Positions 23,976 through 31,995 of a DNA stretch of 64,000 bases are shown here, in pieces (the first letter of the stretch is position 1; each line of letters opens with the position of its first letter). The notes under the pieces are model-generated. The model had not been told where the DNA came from, did not search any database, and was given only the letters and a program-made list of their open reading frames with translations. The stretch comes from a virus: positions 19,618-83,617 of the IMG/VR virus record IMGVR_UViG_3300032050_000072; one strand, written 5' to 3'. The position numbers and the translations under genes were made by a program.

Positions 23976-25046
23976 TTATCCGTAGGCGTTGGAGATTTCC
24001 GGCAGCGACTTGCGCGGCCAGCCGTTCGCACCACTCAAGGCGATCAGCGACCGCCGTGAGACATCCTCCCACCGCGCCCAGAACGAGCCGAGCGGAATGT
24101 CGAAGTTGGTGCCCATGACTCGACGCGGCCCGCTGTTCCAGTTCGGCCCCCACGAGTTCAAGATCAGCACCAAGCCGCGTGTGCGGTAGTGCGTCTTGAC
24201 GATATCGCGGTCGTCAGCGCCGATCGCCGCCATCGCGTGTGCCCAGCTTCCCTGCTGCCGGGAGACGCCATTCTCGTCGCGCTGATTCGAGAAGCCCTCT
24301 CCACCACAGGTCGAGATACCGTAGCCGTTCGCCAGCATGTCGCGAACCGCCTCGAAGCTATTCAATTGCGTCGCGGTGCGAATCAGGTGCAGACGACCGA
24401 CTTCGGTGATCTTGTCCGGGGGTGGCGACGATCCCCATTTGCCAGCGGTGCCGCCGCTATATCGCGACAGATCGAAGCCCAGGTCGGCATAGTTCTGCCG
24501 AATCCACATCGCCGCCTCTTTGCGGACGACTTGTGCCGCCTCTTCGCATTGCCAGCCATCGCCGCCGTGCCGTCGATACCAGTAGATTGCCTCACTCGAA
24601 AACACGCCGTCGAGCAAGCCAGCCTGCGGAACTTCGGGGGCGACTTCGACCTTGCCCGTGACCTCATCGGCCCGGCCCGAAGCGATATCGCAAGCACAGG
24701 TGAACAGCACCGCATTGCGCGTGTCATGAGAAACGCAGTCACCCCGAGTTTGGGGGGATGCAGGCCAGCAGCCTGGAAAGACCCGTTCGTTGACGTGCCG
24801 CCATGTCGCGACCAATTGACCGGCAGCGCTATCGGCTAAGCCGTAGGCATGGCAAGCCTGCTCGCCGTCCGTCCAGCCACCTTCGGCGCGGATTGAGTCC
24901 CACAGGCTCGCAGCGGCTTCGTCGTCGTGATAACAGCCGGCGAAACCGGCGTTATACATTTTGACGACATCATCCGGCTCCCACTCTTGCAGGTCGCTAT
25001 GCTTCGGCCAGAACTGCATCCCAGCCGGAATTTTCTTTGCCCCCAT
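23976..25046 (-). CDS. Papain-like (C1 family) cysteine peptidase
   Basis: 356 residues, RBS AAGGGG. The catalytic Cys lies in QTRGDCVSHD (Gln of the oxyanion hole included), His in QGSWAHAMA and Asn in LILNSWGPNW, the order and spacing of papain-type enzymes. There is no signal peptide. Amid tiny membrane proteins and a lipoprotein, it could be a lysis enzyme cutting peptide cross-links, or a virion-maturation peptidase; the context favours the former weakly. Confidence 0.85.
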   Translation of the reverse strand: MGAKKIPAGMQFWPKHSDLQEWEPDDVVKMYNAGFAGCYHDDEAAASLWDSIRAEGGWTDGEQACHAYGLADSAAGQLVATWRHVNERVFPGCWPASPQTRGDCVSHDTRNAVLFTCACDIASGRADEVTGKVEVAPEVPQAGLLDGVFSSEAIYWYRRHGGDGWQCEEAAQVVRKEAAMWIRQNYADLGFDLSRYSGGTAGKWGSSPPPDKITEVGRLHLIRTATQLNSFEAVRDMLANGYGISTCGGEGFSNQRDENGVSRQQGSWAHAMAAIGADDRDIVKTHYRTRGLVLILNSWGPNWNSGPRRVMGTNFDIPLGSFWARWEDVSRRSLIALSGANGWPRKSLPEISNAYG

Positions 25047-25061
25047 CGCTTGCCCCTTGTG

Positions 25062-25538
25062 CTAATTGATCTCCGCGAGCGCCGCCACGAACTCGATCAG
25101 CTTGTCGACGTTCGCCTTGTCGCCTTCCTTGCCGAAGACATCGACGAACGACTTCTCGACCGCTGGCCCATAGCCGTCGACTCGCTTGCCAAGCCCACGG
25201 GCGCTGGCATCGAGGTTGATGTATTGGTTGATCGCGTCCTTCGCTCGGGCGACATCGGGAATCTGCTGCTTGTTGGCAACCAACACTGATCCGAACTGCG
25301 ACCAACCGATTGCAATCGCCCGCACGGCCTCGCGATCATTCGCCGCCGCACAGAGCGACTTCACGCCAGCCACCGCGTCACGCATTTCGCGCGACGGAGC
25401 CGGGAGAATTAGCGGCGACGGGTTTGGCGACGGACTTGGAGCGATATCAGGAAGCGGCAGCTTTACGCCGTTCCAGTGCAGCAGCAAGACAGCCGCTCCG
25501 ACCCACAAAATCCAGCGACGATCATGCCCCTGATTCAC
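25062..25538 (-). CDS. Membrane-anchored protein of the lysis-like module
   Basis: 158 residues, GTG start overlapping the upstream TGA. RRWILWVGAAVLLLHW is an N-terminal anchor. A Pro/Ser-rich linker leads to a helical domain of about 105 residues. Topology suggests an N-in, periplasm-out protein. Family unknown. Confidence 0.75.
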   Translation of the reverse strand: MNQGHDRRWILWVGAAVLLLHWNGVKLPLPDIAPSPSPNPSPLILPAPSREMRDAVAGVKSLCAAANDREAVRAIAIGWSQFGSVLVANKQQIPDVARAKDAINQYINLDASARGLGKRVDGYGPAVEKSFVDVFGKEGDKANVDKLIEFVAALAEIN

Positions 25539-25807
25539 GGCGTCGGCTCCTTCTTCATTTCCTTCACAACAGCCGCCGCCACAATCGCGGCAAGCTCTGC
25601 CGGGCTCGGCTGCGGCACGGGCGGAACACTCGGCCCGGCGTCGTAGAAAAATCCCTTGATGAAATTCACGGCGGCATCGACATAGCCGAACACGATCGCT
25701 CGCGACTTCGGAAAGATCGACACCAACAAGAACACCGCCGCCAGCGCAGCGGTCACGACTGAAAATGGGTTCGACGAATCGAAATGCCCGTATGCCCCCA
25801 GGTCCAC
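25535..25807 (-). CDS. Small membrane protein, 90 residues
   Basis: One clear TM (FSVVTAALAAVFLLVSIFP) and a possible second amphipathic segment (IVFGYVDAAVNFIKGFFYD), then Pro-rich and Lys-rich ends. Holin-like size and layout, coupled to the genes on both sides. Confidence 0.75.
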   Translation of the reverse strand: MDLGAYGHFDSSNPFSVVTAALAAVFLLVSIFPKSRAIVFGYVDAAVNFIKGFFYDAGPSVPPVPQPSPAELAAIVAAAVVKEMKKEPTP

Positions 25808-25828
25808 GAGATCACCCCCTCTCGGTTG

Positions 25829-26737
25829 TTAAGGCTTGAGCCACAGGGCTAGATCGCCCGCGCTCATAAAGCCGGTTGCCGTTTTGACCGCCTTGCTGCG
25901 GCCAATGCCACGAACGCCAGGATCAAGAATCATCGTTGTCGGACAAACCCGCACGCGATAGCGATCGAACGCAGCGTGATCCTCTTGCGAGTCCAAGTAG
26001 ACGAACTTGTACTTTTGCAGAGCCGCCTTGGCTGGCTCCTTGTCGAGTTCGGCCTTGAGTTTGCGACACGGCTCGCAGCCGACCATGCCGAATATCGCCA
26101 GCACTTTCTTGCCGTCCTGCTTGGCCTCGGCCAGAGCGGCGTCGAGCTTGTTATTGCCCCGAGCTTCCGGTTCGCGGTAGGAAATACGGCGGCACGACTG
26201 GCAACCCGACTGAACCTTGCTGGCTCGATTCGGACACGACTCGCACTGGCAGTCGCCGCACTTACACGGCCCGCCACTGAGCAAGCAAGTCACCCGCTGC
26301 GGCGTAATCGCCTCGCGATGGCACTCACTGCTCCAGCTTCCGTCAGCCTGCTGGCGGTAGATCACGAGCTTTTCGCCTTCGCCCCATTGCTCGTCGAGTT
26401 CCTTGCGGTACTTGCTCAGCACGCTCACTAGCACGGCCCTGTCGGCAGCCGGATGCAGCGTGTTGTCGCTCACCAGCACGGCCAGCGGCGTCTTGTCGGC
26501 CAGGGCCTTGTCGTAGGCAATCTTGTAATCGTCGACCGGCTCACGCTCGAAAGAACTATCAGGCGGCAGGCCGACATCGACAGCCACCGCAAGCTCATCG
26601 GCGCGCGACTCGAACACAGCCACGACCGGCTTCGACTCCGCAACAAGTTGCGTGACGGCTGGCTTGGCCTGGAGCGAGAACGAATTGAAAACGCAAACGA
26701 CGATCGCCGTCAGCAGCGAGAACTTTCCCGAGTTCAT
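25829..26737 (-). CDS. Secreted thioredoxin-fold protein with Cys-rich centre
   Basis: 302 residues. The signal peptide (LLTAIVVCVFNSFSLQA) ends near residue 24. The C-terminal domain has the thioredoxin-type motif FGMVGCEPCRKL and a later VCPTTMIL (cis-Pro loop). The centre holds a Cys-dense stretch (GGPCKCGDCQCESCP, then CQSC) likely to bind metal. It would act outside the cytoplasmic membrane as a disulfide reductase or isomerase. An inverted-repeat copy encodes TQLVAES after the signal peptide. Confidence 0.8.
   Translation of the reverse strand: MNSGKFSLLTAIVVCVFNSFSLQAKPAVTQLVAESKPVVAVFESRADELAVAVDVGLPPDSSFEREPVDDYKIAYDKALADKTPLAVLVSDNTLHPAADRAVLVSVLSKYRKELDEQWGEGEKLVIYRQQADGSWSSECHREAITPQRVTCLLSGGPCKCGDCQCESCPNRASKVQSGCQSCRRISYREPEARGNNKLDAALAEAKQDGKKVLAIFGMVGCEPCRKLKAELDKEPAKAALQKYKFVYLDSQEDHAAFDRYRVRVCPTTMILDPGVRGIGRSKAVKTATGFMSAGDLALWLKP
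26639..26652. repeat. Inverted repeat copy 10 (inside thioredoxin-fold gene)
   Basis: Translated as QLVA. Confidence 0.95.
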
Positions 26738-27096
26738 TGTCCGGCCTCTTTGTTTTGGAATCGCTTGAAGACTTGATAGGCCGACTCGGTGATATGCGGA
26801 ATCGCCGCCACAATGATCGGATCAAGCATCCACATCGGCAGCCACCATGCGACATAGAGTGACGGTCGCAGCGCCGCATACAGAGCCAGAATCGCTTTGT
26901 CGACCAGGGCCTTCTTGTCGGCACCGCTCATGCCCGCCAGCTTGCTCGCGGCTTCGACCGCTACACTCGCCGCTTCGTTGATCGTCGCCAGGATTTCGCC
27001 CAGCGTGAAGCCGCCTTCGGCCCGCTTCAAAGCGTTCTCGTAGACCGGCACTAGCAACGGGAATTGCGAGATCACATTGGGAATCGAGTCAGGCAT
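26734..27096 (-). CDS. Small helical membrane-associated protein
   Basis: 120 residues from MPDSIPN. A helical N-terminal half (TINEAASVAVEAASKLAG) and a hydrophobic stretch (YVAWWLPMWMLDPIIVAAIP). There is no good RBS at this ATG. The frame is open to an ATG at 27237 that overlaps the upstream gene and would add MLTFGVVLIWTFVKVFA, a membrane anchor. That longer form is a serious alternative. Confidence 0.65.
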   Translation of the reverse strand: MPDSIPNVISQFPLLVPVYENALKRAEGGFTLGEILATINEAASVAVEAASKLAGMSGADKKALVDKAILALYAALRPSLYVAWWLPMWMLDPIIVAAIPHITESAYQVFKRFQNKEAGQ

Positions 27097-27123
27097 AGAG
27101 CACCGTCTTGGTGATGGTGGAAT

Positions 27124-27164
27124 CGCGGCGTCGGTGTCGGCGTGGCAACTGCACCGACGCCGCG
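27124..27164. other. 13-bp perfect hairpin
   Basis: CGCGGCGTCGGTG and its exact complement flank a 15-base loop. There is no U-tract on either side, so it is not an ordinary terminator. It lies between two genes or, if the longer start downstream is used, inside one. Confidence 0.6.
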
Positions 27165-27230
27165 ACTTATGGCTAGTTGCCATGCTGGCGAATACCTTGA
27201 CGAATGTCCAGATCAAGACCACGCCGAATG

Positions 27231-27647
27231 TCAACATTCTCGCCCGCCGAGCACGCAGCCGTAGCACATTTGCTCGTTCGCGGTCGATGGATGGGCGCGG
27301 TTGCCGCAGCCAGGGCACTTGATCCAGCGGAACTCGTCGAACGGCGGCGACGGCGGAACGTCTTCGTCCTCGTCGATCTCACTCAGGCACTTGACGCGCA
27401 TCTCGATCGGCCCGCCCGCGTCAACTCGCTGCTCACCCGTGCAAATGCGATTGACCTGCCTCGGATTGAGGTCAAAGATATCGCCAAGCTCCTTGTAGCT
27501 CGGCTTGGTCGGCAAGGTGATTCTGAGCGTTCTGAGCAGCCTGATCTGGGCATTGCTCAGCTTGGCCTTGCCGTTGGTTTCTCCGGTGCGCGCGTACGAT
27601 GAAACACGCCTAGCACCTAGATGCTCCGTCTTCTTCGTCCCGACCAT
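27231..27647 (-). CDS. HTH protein with C-terminal zinc ribbon
   Basis: 138 residues. The HTH lies in PSYKELGDIFDLNPRQVNRI; the C-terminus IKCPGCGNRAHPS...CYGC is a four-Cys ribbon. Likely a small transcription regulator. The N-terminal 25 residues are basic and Gly/Thr-rich. Confidence 0.8.
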   Translation of the reverse strand: MVGTKKTEHLGARRVSSYARTGETNGKAKLSNAQIRLLRTLRITLPTKPSYKELGDIFDLNPRQVNRICTGEQRVDAGGPIEMRVKCLSEIDEDEDVPPSPPFDEFRWIKCPGCGNRAHPSTANEQMCYGCVLGGREC

Positions 27648-27683
27648 CCTTGACCTCCGACTGCCACGCCGAAGGTTTCTTGA

Positions 27684-28181
27684 CTACCTAGCCGCCAAGC
27701 TCCTAGCGACCGCCACTCTGCGGGCATATTCCGCCAGCAAAATCGCGTCCGCGCGTCCGTCGTGTTTTTTCAGCCGCAGCCATTCGGCTGAGTTCGGAAA
27801 CAGCAGCTTCGCGGTTTTGATCGAAGTCTCTTTGTCAGTGTGATGAACCCTCCCAAGGATGCACTTCTTCCAGACCTCGACCTTGACCACCTGCGGGTCG
27901 ATGCCGATCATCGTCAGCCCGAGCTTCCAGAATCCCTTGTTCTCGCCGAACGTGAACGCTCCTCGCCTGCCGTCGTGCGAGTAGGTGCCGACATCCTCGA
28001 TCACCGCTTCGAGGTAGGCGTAGCGGCTGCCGATGCCGGTCAGAATCCTTGCGAGCTTCTCCAGGTCCGGCTGCTTGCCGTCGAGCGGGAAGTCGTGAAT
28101 CTCAAGCACCGCCCGCTTGTTGACGACTGCGATCGCGCCGTACTTCCCTGGATCGACACCGGCATAGACATATTCGCTCAT
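27684..28181 (-). CDS. RuvC-like Holliday junction resolvase
   Basis: 165 residues from the ATG behind GGAGGG. RNase H-fold acidic residues: D in YAGVDPGKYG (start), E in YLEAVIEDVG, and the C-terminal HDGRADAILLAEY. Phage and poxvirus-type RuvC resolvases share this layout. It would resolve recombination intermediates before packaging, fitting the Erf/RecE system encoded upstream. Confidence 0.85.
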   Translation of the reverse strand: MSEYVYAGVDPGKYGAIAVVNKRAVLEIHDFPLDGKQPDLEKLARILTGIGSRYAYLEAVIEDVGTYSHDGRRGAFTFGENKGFWKLGLTMIGIDPQVVKVEVWKKCILGRVHHTDKETSIKTAKLLFPNSAEWLRLKKHDGRADAILLAEYARRVAVARSLAAR

Positions 28182-28612
28182 GCCAAGTCCCTCCAGTCGA
28201 CCATTGGCTTGTGGGAATATCGCTCGGCCTGAAAGACATCCGGCAGCCCAAGCAGCGGCGGGAGTTCGCGGTGGTAGATTGCCGCCATCTTCTCGGGCTC
28301 CCATTCGTGCGGATCGGCGACGAACTTCAACCAGAGCGTATGGCCCAGCGAAAGCTTCGGCAGCACGACTCCGCGTTCACGAATCGTCTCGCCCTCGGCC
28401 AGCCGGTGACAGCGTTCGCACAGCCGCAGTAGATTCCAAGGCTCGTCGCAGCGGTGCCGCGAGCGCTTGATAATGTGGTGAACCTGAATCCCCGGCCACC
28501 GATCCCGCTCGGCCTTGCGGTGGTCGATCCAGCAGCAAGCACATCGCGGCGACAGGCCCGCCCAGAGCTTCATGGATTCGCCAGCGGTGAGGTCGCCCTC
28601 GGTTTCGATCAT
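28178..28612 (-). CDS. HNH endonuclease
   Basis: 144 residues, ATGA-coupled both sides. The HNH core is IQVHHIIKRSRHRCDEPWNLLRLCERCHRL, here given by its key residues: HH, N of WNLL and the CERCH finger, paired with CACCW upstream. It may be a packaging-associated or homing-type nuclease; next to a resolvase gene the former is more likely. Confidence 0.85.
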   Translation of the reverse strand: MIETEGDLTAGESMKLWAGLSPRCACCWIDHRKAERDRWPGIQVHHIIKRSRHRCDEPWNLLRLCERCHRLAEGETIRERGVVLPKLSLGHTLWLKFVADPHEWEPEKMAAIYHRELPPLLGLPDVFQAERYSHKPMVDWRDLA

Positions 28613-29115
28613 GTTCCGCCCTCGGCCACGATGAACTCGAACTCGATCGCGTCTTGGTCGATCCCCTGATAGCAGGTCTTGTCGATCTTCACCGCCCAGA
28701 ATCCCATGCGACGCAGAAACAACTGGGCATCGAGACACGACTCCGGCACGATCGTCACGATTCGCTCGGCGTTGTCGAGAATCGCGCGAAACTTGACTTC
28801 GCGGATCAACAACTCGCCGACTCGATTGCGACGGTCTTCGGGCAGCACGGCGAACCGCAGCAAGCAGACATCGCCTTTCGACTGAGCACACAAGGCAAAC
28901 CCGGCCACGTTTCGCTCGATCGCGCGCCCTAGGTGATCGACCGCGAAGCCGTAGACTCGCGGCGTCTCGAAGACGCTTTTCATTTCCTTGCGAGACAGGG
29001 CACAGCCGGTCGGCATCGTGGCCCGCTCGATCGCCTGCACCTGTGTGAGATCGGTGTCGTACAGCTTCCGCGCGGCATACTTCGGGAAGTTGCCGACGAT
29101 GAGTTCTCCAGGCAT
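28609..29115 (-). CDS. GNAT-family acetyltransferase
   Basis: 168 residues from the ATG behind GGGGCGAGCC. GNAT order is visible: strand VAGFALC, strand VCLLRFAVLPEDRRNRVGE (acetyl-CoA loop region R-N-R-V-G), helix LLIREVKFRA, strand RIVTIVPE and LFLRRMGF. RimI-like. The target is unknown; phage GNATs can modify host proteins or nucleotides. Confidence 0.82.
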   Translation of the reverse strand: MPGELIVGNFPKYAARKLYDTDLTQVQAIERATMPTGCALSRKEMKSVFETPRVYGFAVDHLGRAIERNVAGFALCAQSKGDVCLLRFAVLPEDRRNRVGELLIREVKFRAILDNAERIVTIVPESCLDAQLFLRRMGFWAVKIDKTCYQGIDQDAIEFEFIVAEGGT

Positions 29116-29125
29116 GGCTCGCCCC

Positions 29126-30196
29126 TTAGCCGATAGCATTGGTGAGCCGCTCCCATAGCTCGTGGACAATTCCCCGCACTAGGTAGCGGCGATCCTCGTC
29201 GTCCAGGTTTTGCTTGGCTTCGATCAGCTTGGCAGCGCGAATGATATCGTCGCCCATGAACTCAAAGCGATCCCGCCCACACTCAGGCCCGCAGACATCC
29301 TTGCCAGATTCGGACACGCAACAAGTTGCGGGCTCAGACTCCGGTGCCGCCTCGACCACTTCCTTTGGCTTTTCGACTGCCTTCTCTGGTACAGGATACA
29401 GGGTGTCGGTTGCTTTCACCAAGTCGGTTAGCTCCTCGCGGGTGTGACCGGCAGCGATCCAATCACTGACATCACCTTTCGGTGGCAGGCCCGGCAGCCG
29501 CACGATCTTGATCGACGACGCCTTACCGACCAGTGACTCGACAATATCGCGGGCGTGTTGCTCGCCGACTGAGTAGCCGAGCTTTTCGTCGACCGGATCG
29601 TTATCGGGCAACACGACCACATGACAGCCCTTGAGAAAATCCGAGTAGCCAGCGTTCCATTTGCCAGCACCCATCGGGTTACAGGTCGCCACCAGCCCGA
29701 GCCCGACCAGCGTCTCGACATCCTTCTCGCCTTCGGGCACGAACACCACTCGCTTCTTGGCGTTAGCGATCAACTCCGGCAGCCGGTAAAGCACCCGACG
29801 ACACTCACCCAGACCCCAGACCCAGCCGTCGCCTTCCGGTCGGCGCTGGCGAAACTGCTTGCCCTCTAGCCGCACGACTTGGTACAGCAGCTTGTGCTCT
29901 TCGTCGCGGTAGTCGTATGTCTTCTCGATGTTACTGCTCATCACCGTCCTCCTTCTCGGTTTCTGACTGTCAAAAAAATCGCTCGCCTTGAGTCCAATCG
30001 CCTGAATCACCTGCTGGAACGAACACCCTCGATGGCAGCGCATTAGCAGGCGGTTATTCTTGACCGCGATCGACAAGCTCGCGTTATGCTTGCCATCGGT
30101 TTCGTGGGCCGGGCAATGGGCCTCCCACCCCCAGCGACGTTCGCGGCACTTGTGCAGCTTCTCGAATACGCCAGAGAACTGCGGCGGATAATTCAC
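29126..30196 (-). CDS. DnaG-type primase with zinc finger and TOPRIM domain
   Basis: 356 residues, GTG start eight bases after GAGGAG and overlapping the upstream TGA. The N-terminal CHC2-like finger comprises HKCRERRWGWEAHCPAH and MRCHRGC. The TOPRIM domain has VVFVPEGEKD (catalytic Glu) and VVVLPDNDP (DxD). The C-terminal 110 residues carry a Cys-rich insert and a helical end. Shorter than host DnaG and without a helicase domain. An inverted-repeat copy encodes PATCC in the linker. Confidence 0.9.
   Translation of the reverse strand: MNYPPQFSGVFEKLHKCRERRWGWEAHCPAHETDGKHNASLSIAVKNNRLLMRCHRGCSFQQVIQAIGLKASDFFDSQKPRRRTVMSSNIEKTYDYRDEEHKLLYQVVRLEGKQFRQRRPEGDGWVWGLGECRRVLYRLPELIANAKKRVVFVPEGEKDVETLVGLGLVATCNPMGAGKWNAGYSDFLKGCHVVVLPDNDPVDEKLGYSVGEQHARDIVESLVGKASSIKIVRLPGLPPKGDVSDWIAAGHTREELTDLVKATDTLYPVPEKAVEKPKEVVEAAPESEPATCCVSESGKDVCGPECGRDRFEFMGDDIIRAAKLIEAKQNLDDEDRRYLVRGIVHELWERLTNAIG
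29317..29330. repeat. Inverted repeat copy 11 (inside primase gene)
   Basis: Translated as ATCC in the linker. Confidence 0.95.
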
Positions 30197-30939
30197 GCGG
30201 CAAACTCCTCTCGCATCTTCTGGCAATAGAGCGGGCTCTTGTCGATCAGCACGCAATGCCGACCAATTCTGCGGCATACCCGGCCTGTGGTTCCGGTGCC
30301 AGCAAACGGATCGACGACCAGATCGCCGGGCTGCGTGCAACTCAGAACGCACCGCTCGACCAAGCCCTCGTTGAGTTGGGTCTTGTGCCAGCTTCGGCGT
30401 TGCTTGCTGTTGCCTGTCACGCGCGGGAAGTCAAAGACATCGCCCGGCACCCGGCCACGCGGATCAGCCCGCTTGTCGCCGTTGAGTTGCCGCCAGCTTG
30501 GCACGCGAATGTTGTCGGCCAGCGTCTTGATCTTTGGGTCGCGGATTCGCCAGAGCGGTCGATGGTTGTTGCCGAAGTCGTGGTGATTGTGCTGACCAAA
30601 GGTGAACGTCTGCACCATCGGCGTGACCCATTCTCGGTCGTACATTTTGAAAAGACTGCTCGCAAACCCGAGCACCCATCGCGAGTTGAACGACAGCCAG
30701 AGCGTTTCGCATCGCACCGAAGCCACACCGACGAACTCGATCAACCAGTCGAGATACTCGCCATCGCTCATATTGTCTTCGTGGTTGTCGTACTCCAGGC
30801 CGATGTTGTCCGGTGGATCGGCAAAGATGCACTTGATCGGCGGCAGGCCCGCTGCTCTACGTCCGCTCGCCACGGAGCCCACAAGCTCGATCGCATCGCC
30901 ACAAAGCACGGTGGGCGTTAAGGTCGCGGTGATGGTCAT
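30193..30939 (-). CDS. DNA N6-adenine/N4-cytosine methyltransferase with DPPD motif
   Basis: 248 residues. Motif IV is FADPPDNIG, with Asp where DPPY or DPPW places the aromatic residue that stacks on the flipped base. Motif I DPFAGTGTTG lies in the C-terminal part, giving beta-class order. A TRD-like region (residues 110-190) is His/Asn-rich. Whether it keeps activity with DPPD is uncertain; related phage enzymes with DPPDN exist as far as I recall. GTGA overlap with the primase gene. Confidence 0.85.
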   Translation of the reverse strand: MTITATLTPTVLCGDAIELVGSVASGRRAAGLPPIKCIFADPPDNIGLEYDNHEDNMSDGEYLDWLIEFVGVASVRCETLWLSFNSRWVLGFASSLFKMYDREWVTPMVQTFTFGQHNHHDFGNNHRPLWRIRDPKIKTLADNIRVPSWRQLNGDKRADPRGRVPGDVFDFPRVTGNSKQRRSWHKTQLNEGLVERCVLSCTQPGDLVVDPFAGTGTTGRVCRRIGRHCVLIDKSPLYCQKMREEFAA

Positions 30940-30941
30940 GT

Positions 30942-31235
30942 CTATCGCTCCAGTAGTTTGAACGTCTTGACCTCTTCAAAGCCGCGACCATCATCGGTGT
31001 GCAGCTTGCGGCAGTTCCTCGTCTCCGACTCAATCGCCTGCTCGCGCTGCTTCGCGGTGTGATACCATCGCGTATAGCTGAACGGCTTGCCGGTGGACCA
31101 TGTTGCCCGCAGCTTGAACGTCAATGTGACCTCGACCCCAAATCGTCGCCTGCCGTCACGCCTGCTATCTCGTTTGAGTCCCCTCGCCGGATCATCACCA
31201 CCGCGAACTTGACTTCGCTTCTTCGTTGGTTTCAT
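30942..31235 (-). CDS. Small basic protein, 97 residues
   Basis: ATG chosen behind AGGACGAAGCCC. A very basic N-terminus (KPTKKRSQVRGGDD, RDSRRDGRRR) precedes a beta-strand domain with YTRWYHTAKQREQAIESE. Could be a nucleic-acid-binding accessory of the adjoining methyltransferase; not recognised. Confidence 0.72.
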   Translation of the reverse strand: MKPTKKRSQVRGGDDPARGLKRDSRRDGRRRFGVEVTLTFKLRATWSTGKPFSYTRWYHTAKQREQAIESETRNCRKLHTDDGRGFEEVKTFKLLER

Positions 31236-31572
31236 GGGCTTCGTCCTGCGTGATTCCAGTTTCCAGTTGGATGGGAGCGTAGTGCGGCCTTGGACGGAGG
31301 CCCGAAGGTCGCATTGAAGCGATACCTTTGCCGGGCTAGCCAAACCTCTTTGCCGATTTCAGGTCTGGTCTATGGATCGGTCACTCGTACGTCGGCGATT
31401 TCAACCAACTCAGCCAGCCCATGTGTCGATCGGCTAACCAAATCGAAGGTAAGGCGCGCTACAGCGAAACCCTTCGACGAATCCGTCCCTTTTGTGACTC
31501 AGCTTTATCGGGCTTCCGCCGCTGCTGGTACTGAGTCCGTTGAACCATTTGCCATCTGGGGCTAGTCGTCAA

Positions 31573-31625
31573 TGATGGCAACGGGAGTCGAACCCGCCAG
31601 CGCTCCCAAGCGAGCGTCGCCACCA
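31573..31625 (-). ncRNA. tRNA-like minihelix lacking one arm
   Basis: TGGTGGC pairs with GCCATCA as a 7-bp acceptor. A canonical T-arm (GGCGGG-TTCGACT-CCCGTT) directly precedes the 3' strand. Between them is only one further hairpin, CGCTC-GCTTGG-GAGCG, which resembles a tRNA-Pro D-arm. No anticodon arm exists, so it cannot be a decoding tRNA; a decayed tRNA or a tRNA-mimic RNA are the options. Confidence 0.45.
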
Positions 31626-31626
31626 G

Positions 31627-31642
31627 CCGCAACAAGTTGCGG
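31627..31642. repeat. Inverted repeat copy 12 (1 base after a stop codon)
   Basis: 16-bp form, CCGCAAC-AA-GTTGCGG, between the end of a small gene and the tRNA-like element. Confidence 0.95.
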
Positions 31643-31643
31643 A

Positions 31644-31937
31644 CTAAAAATTTGCCGCAGTCTCATTCTCGACGACTGCACTTGCCGCCTCGAATGGCAG
31701 TTCCTTCTGACCATCCAACGGCTCCACTCGCGGCACGCCGTCAACCATTCGCTCGACGGCTTCTAGCACCGCCGTGATTGCCTGCGAAGCCTCCGATGCG
31801 TCTTCGCCGATCTGGTCAACGTCGTACATGGCACCGCCGATCGCCGACAGTATTTCCCTGGCTCGGAGGAGAACGTCGACATCCCGCTTGCCGAGCTTGA
31901 GTCGCGGCTTCCTTCCACCGCCAATTAGAATCTGCAT
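31644..31937 (-). CDS. Small acidic protein, 97 residues
   Basis: ATG eight bases after GGAG. A basic N-terminus (GGGRKPRLKLGKRD) leads into a helical acidic body with an ASQAITAVLEAVERMVDG helix. Function unknown. An upstream TATC-N5-GATA element suggests that it belongs to the same regulon as the family-promoter genes. Confidence 0.75.
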   Translation of the reverse strand: MQILIGGGRKPRLKLGKRDVDVLLRAREILSAIGGAMYDVDQIGEDASEASQAITAVLEAVERMVDGVPRVEPLDGQKELPFEAASAVVENETAANF

Positions 31938-31971
31938 GATAAATGCTCCAGTGAATTGAGTCACATCAATC

Positions 31972-31984
31972 TATCACAACGATA
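31972..31984. promoter_or_regulatory. Candidate operator (TATC-N5-GATA) with weak promoter
   Basis: TATC-ACAAC-GATA on the plus strand. The minus strand offers TTGACG, 16 bp, TATCGT overlapping it. A perfect GACGCT-A-AGCGTC palindrome lies eight bases further, across the stop of the next gene. Confidence 0.45.
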
Positions 31985-31995
31985 CACGTAAGACG

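Larger units (their letters stand above)
31236..31643. other. 408-base stretch without a supported gene
   Basis: Contains a tRNA-like minihelix near its right end and an inverted-repeat copy. A short minus-strand open frame (DGKWFNG...APYLRFG) lacks a start codon. No promoter of the common family is present. This is the longest gene-free stretch in the window apart from the tRNA block. Confidence 0.6.

Noticed and set aside
31290-31565. Plus-strand open frame of 91 codons in the 408-base gap.
   Set aside because: No RBS or promoter, low-complexity Ser/Thr/Arg composition and no partner genes on that strand; read as non-coding.
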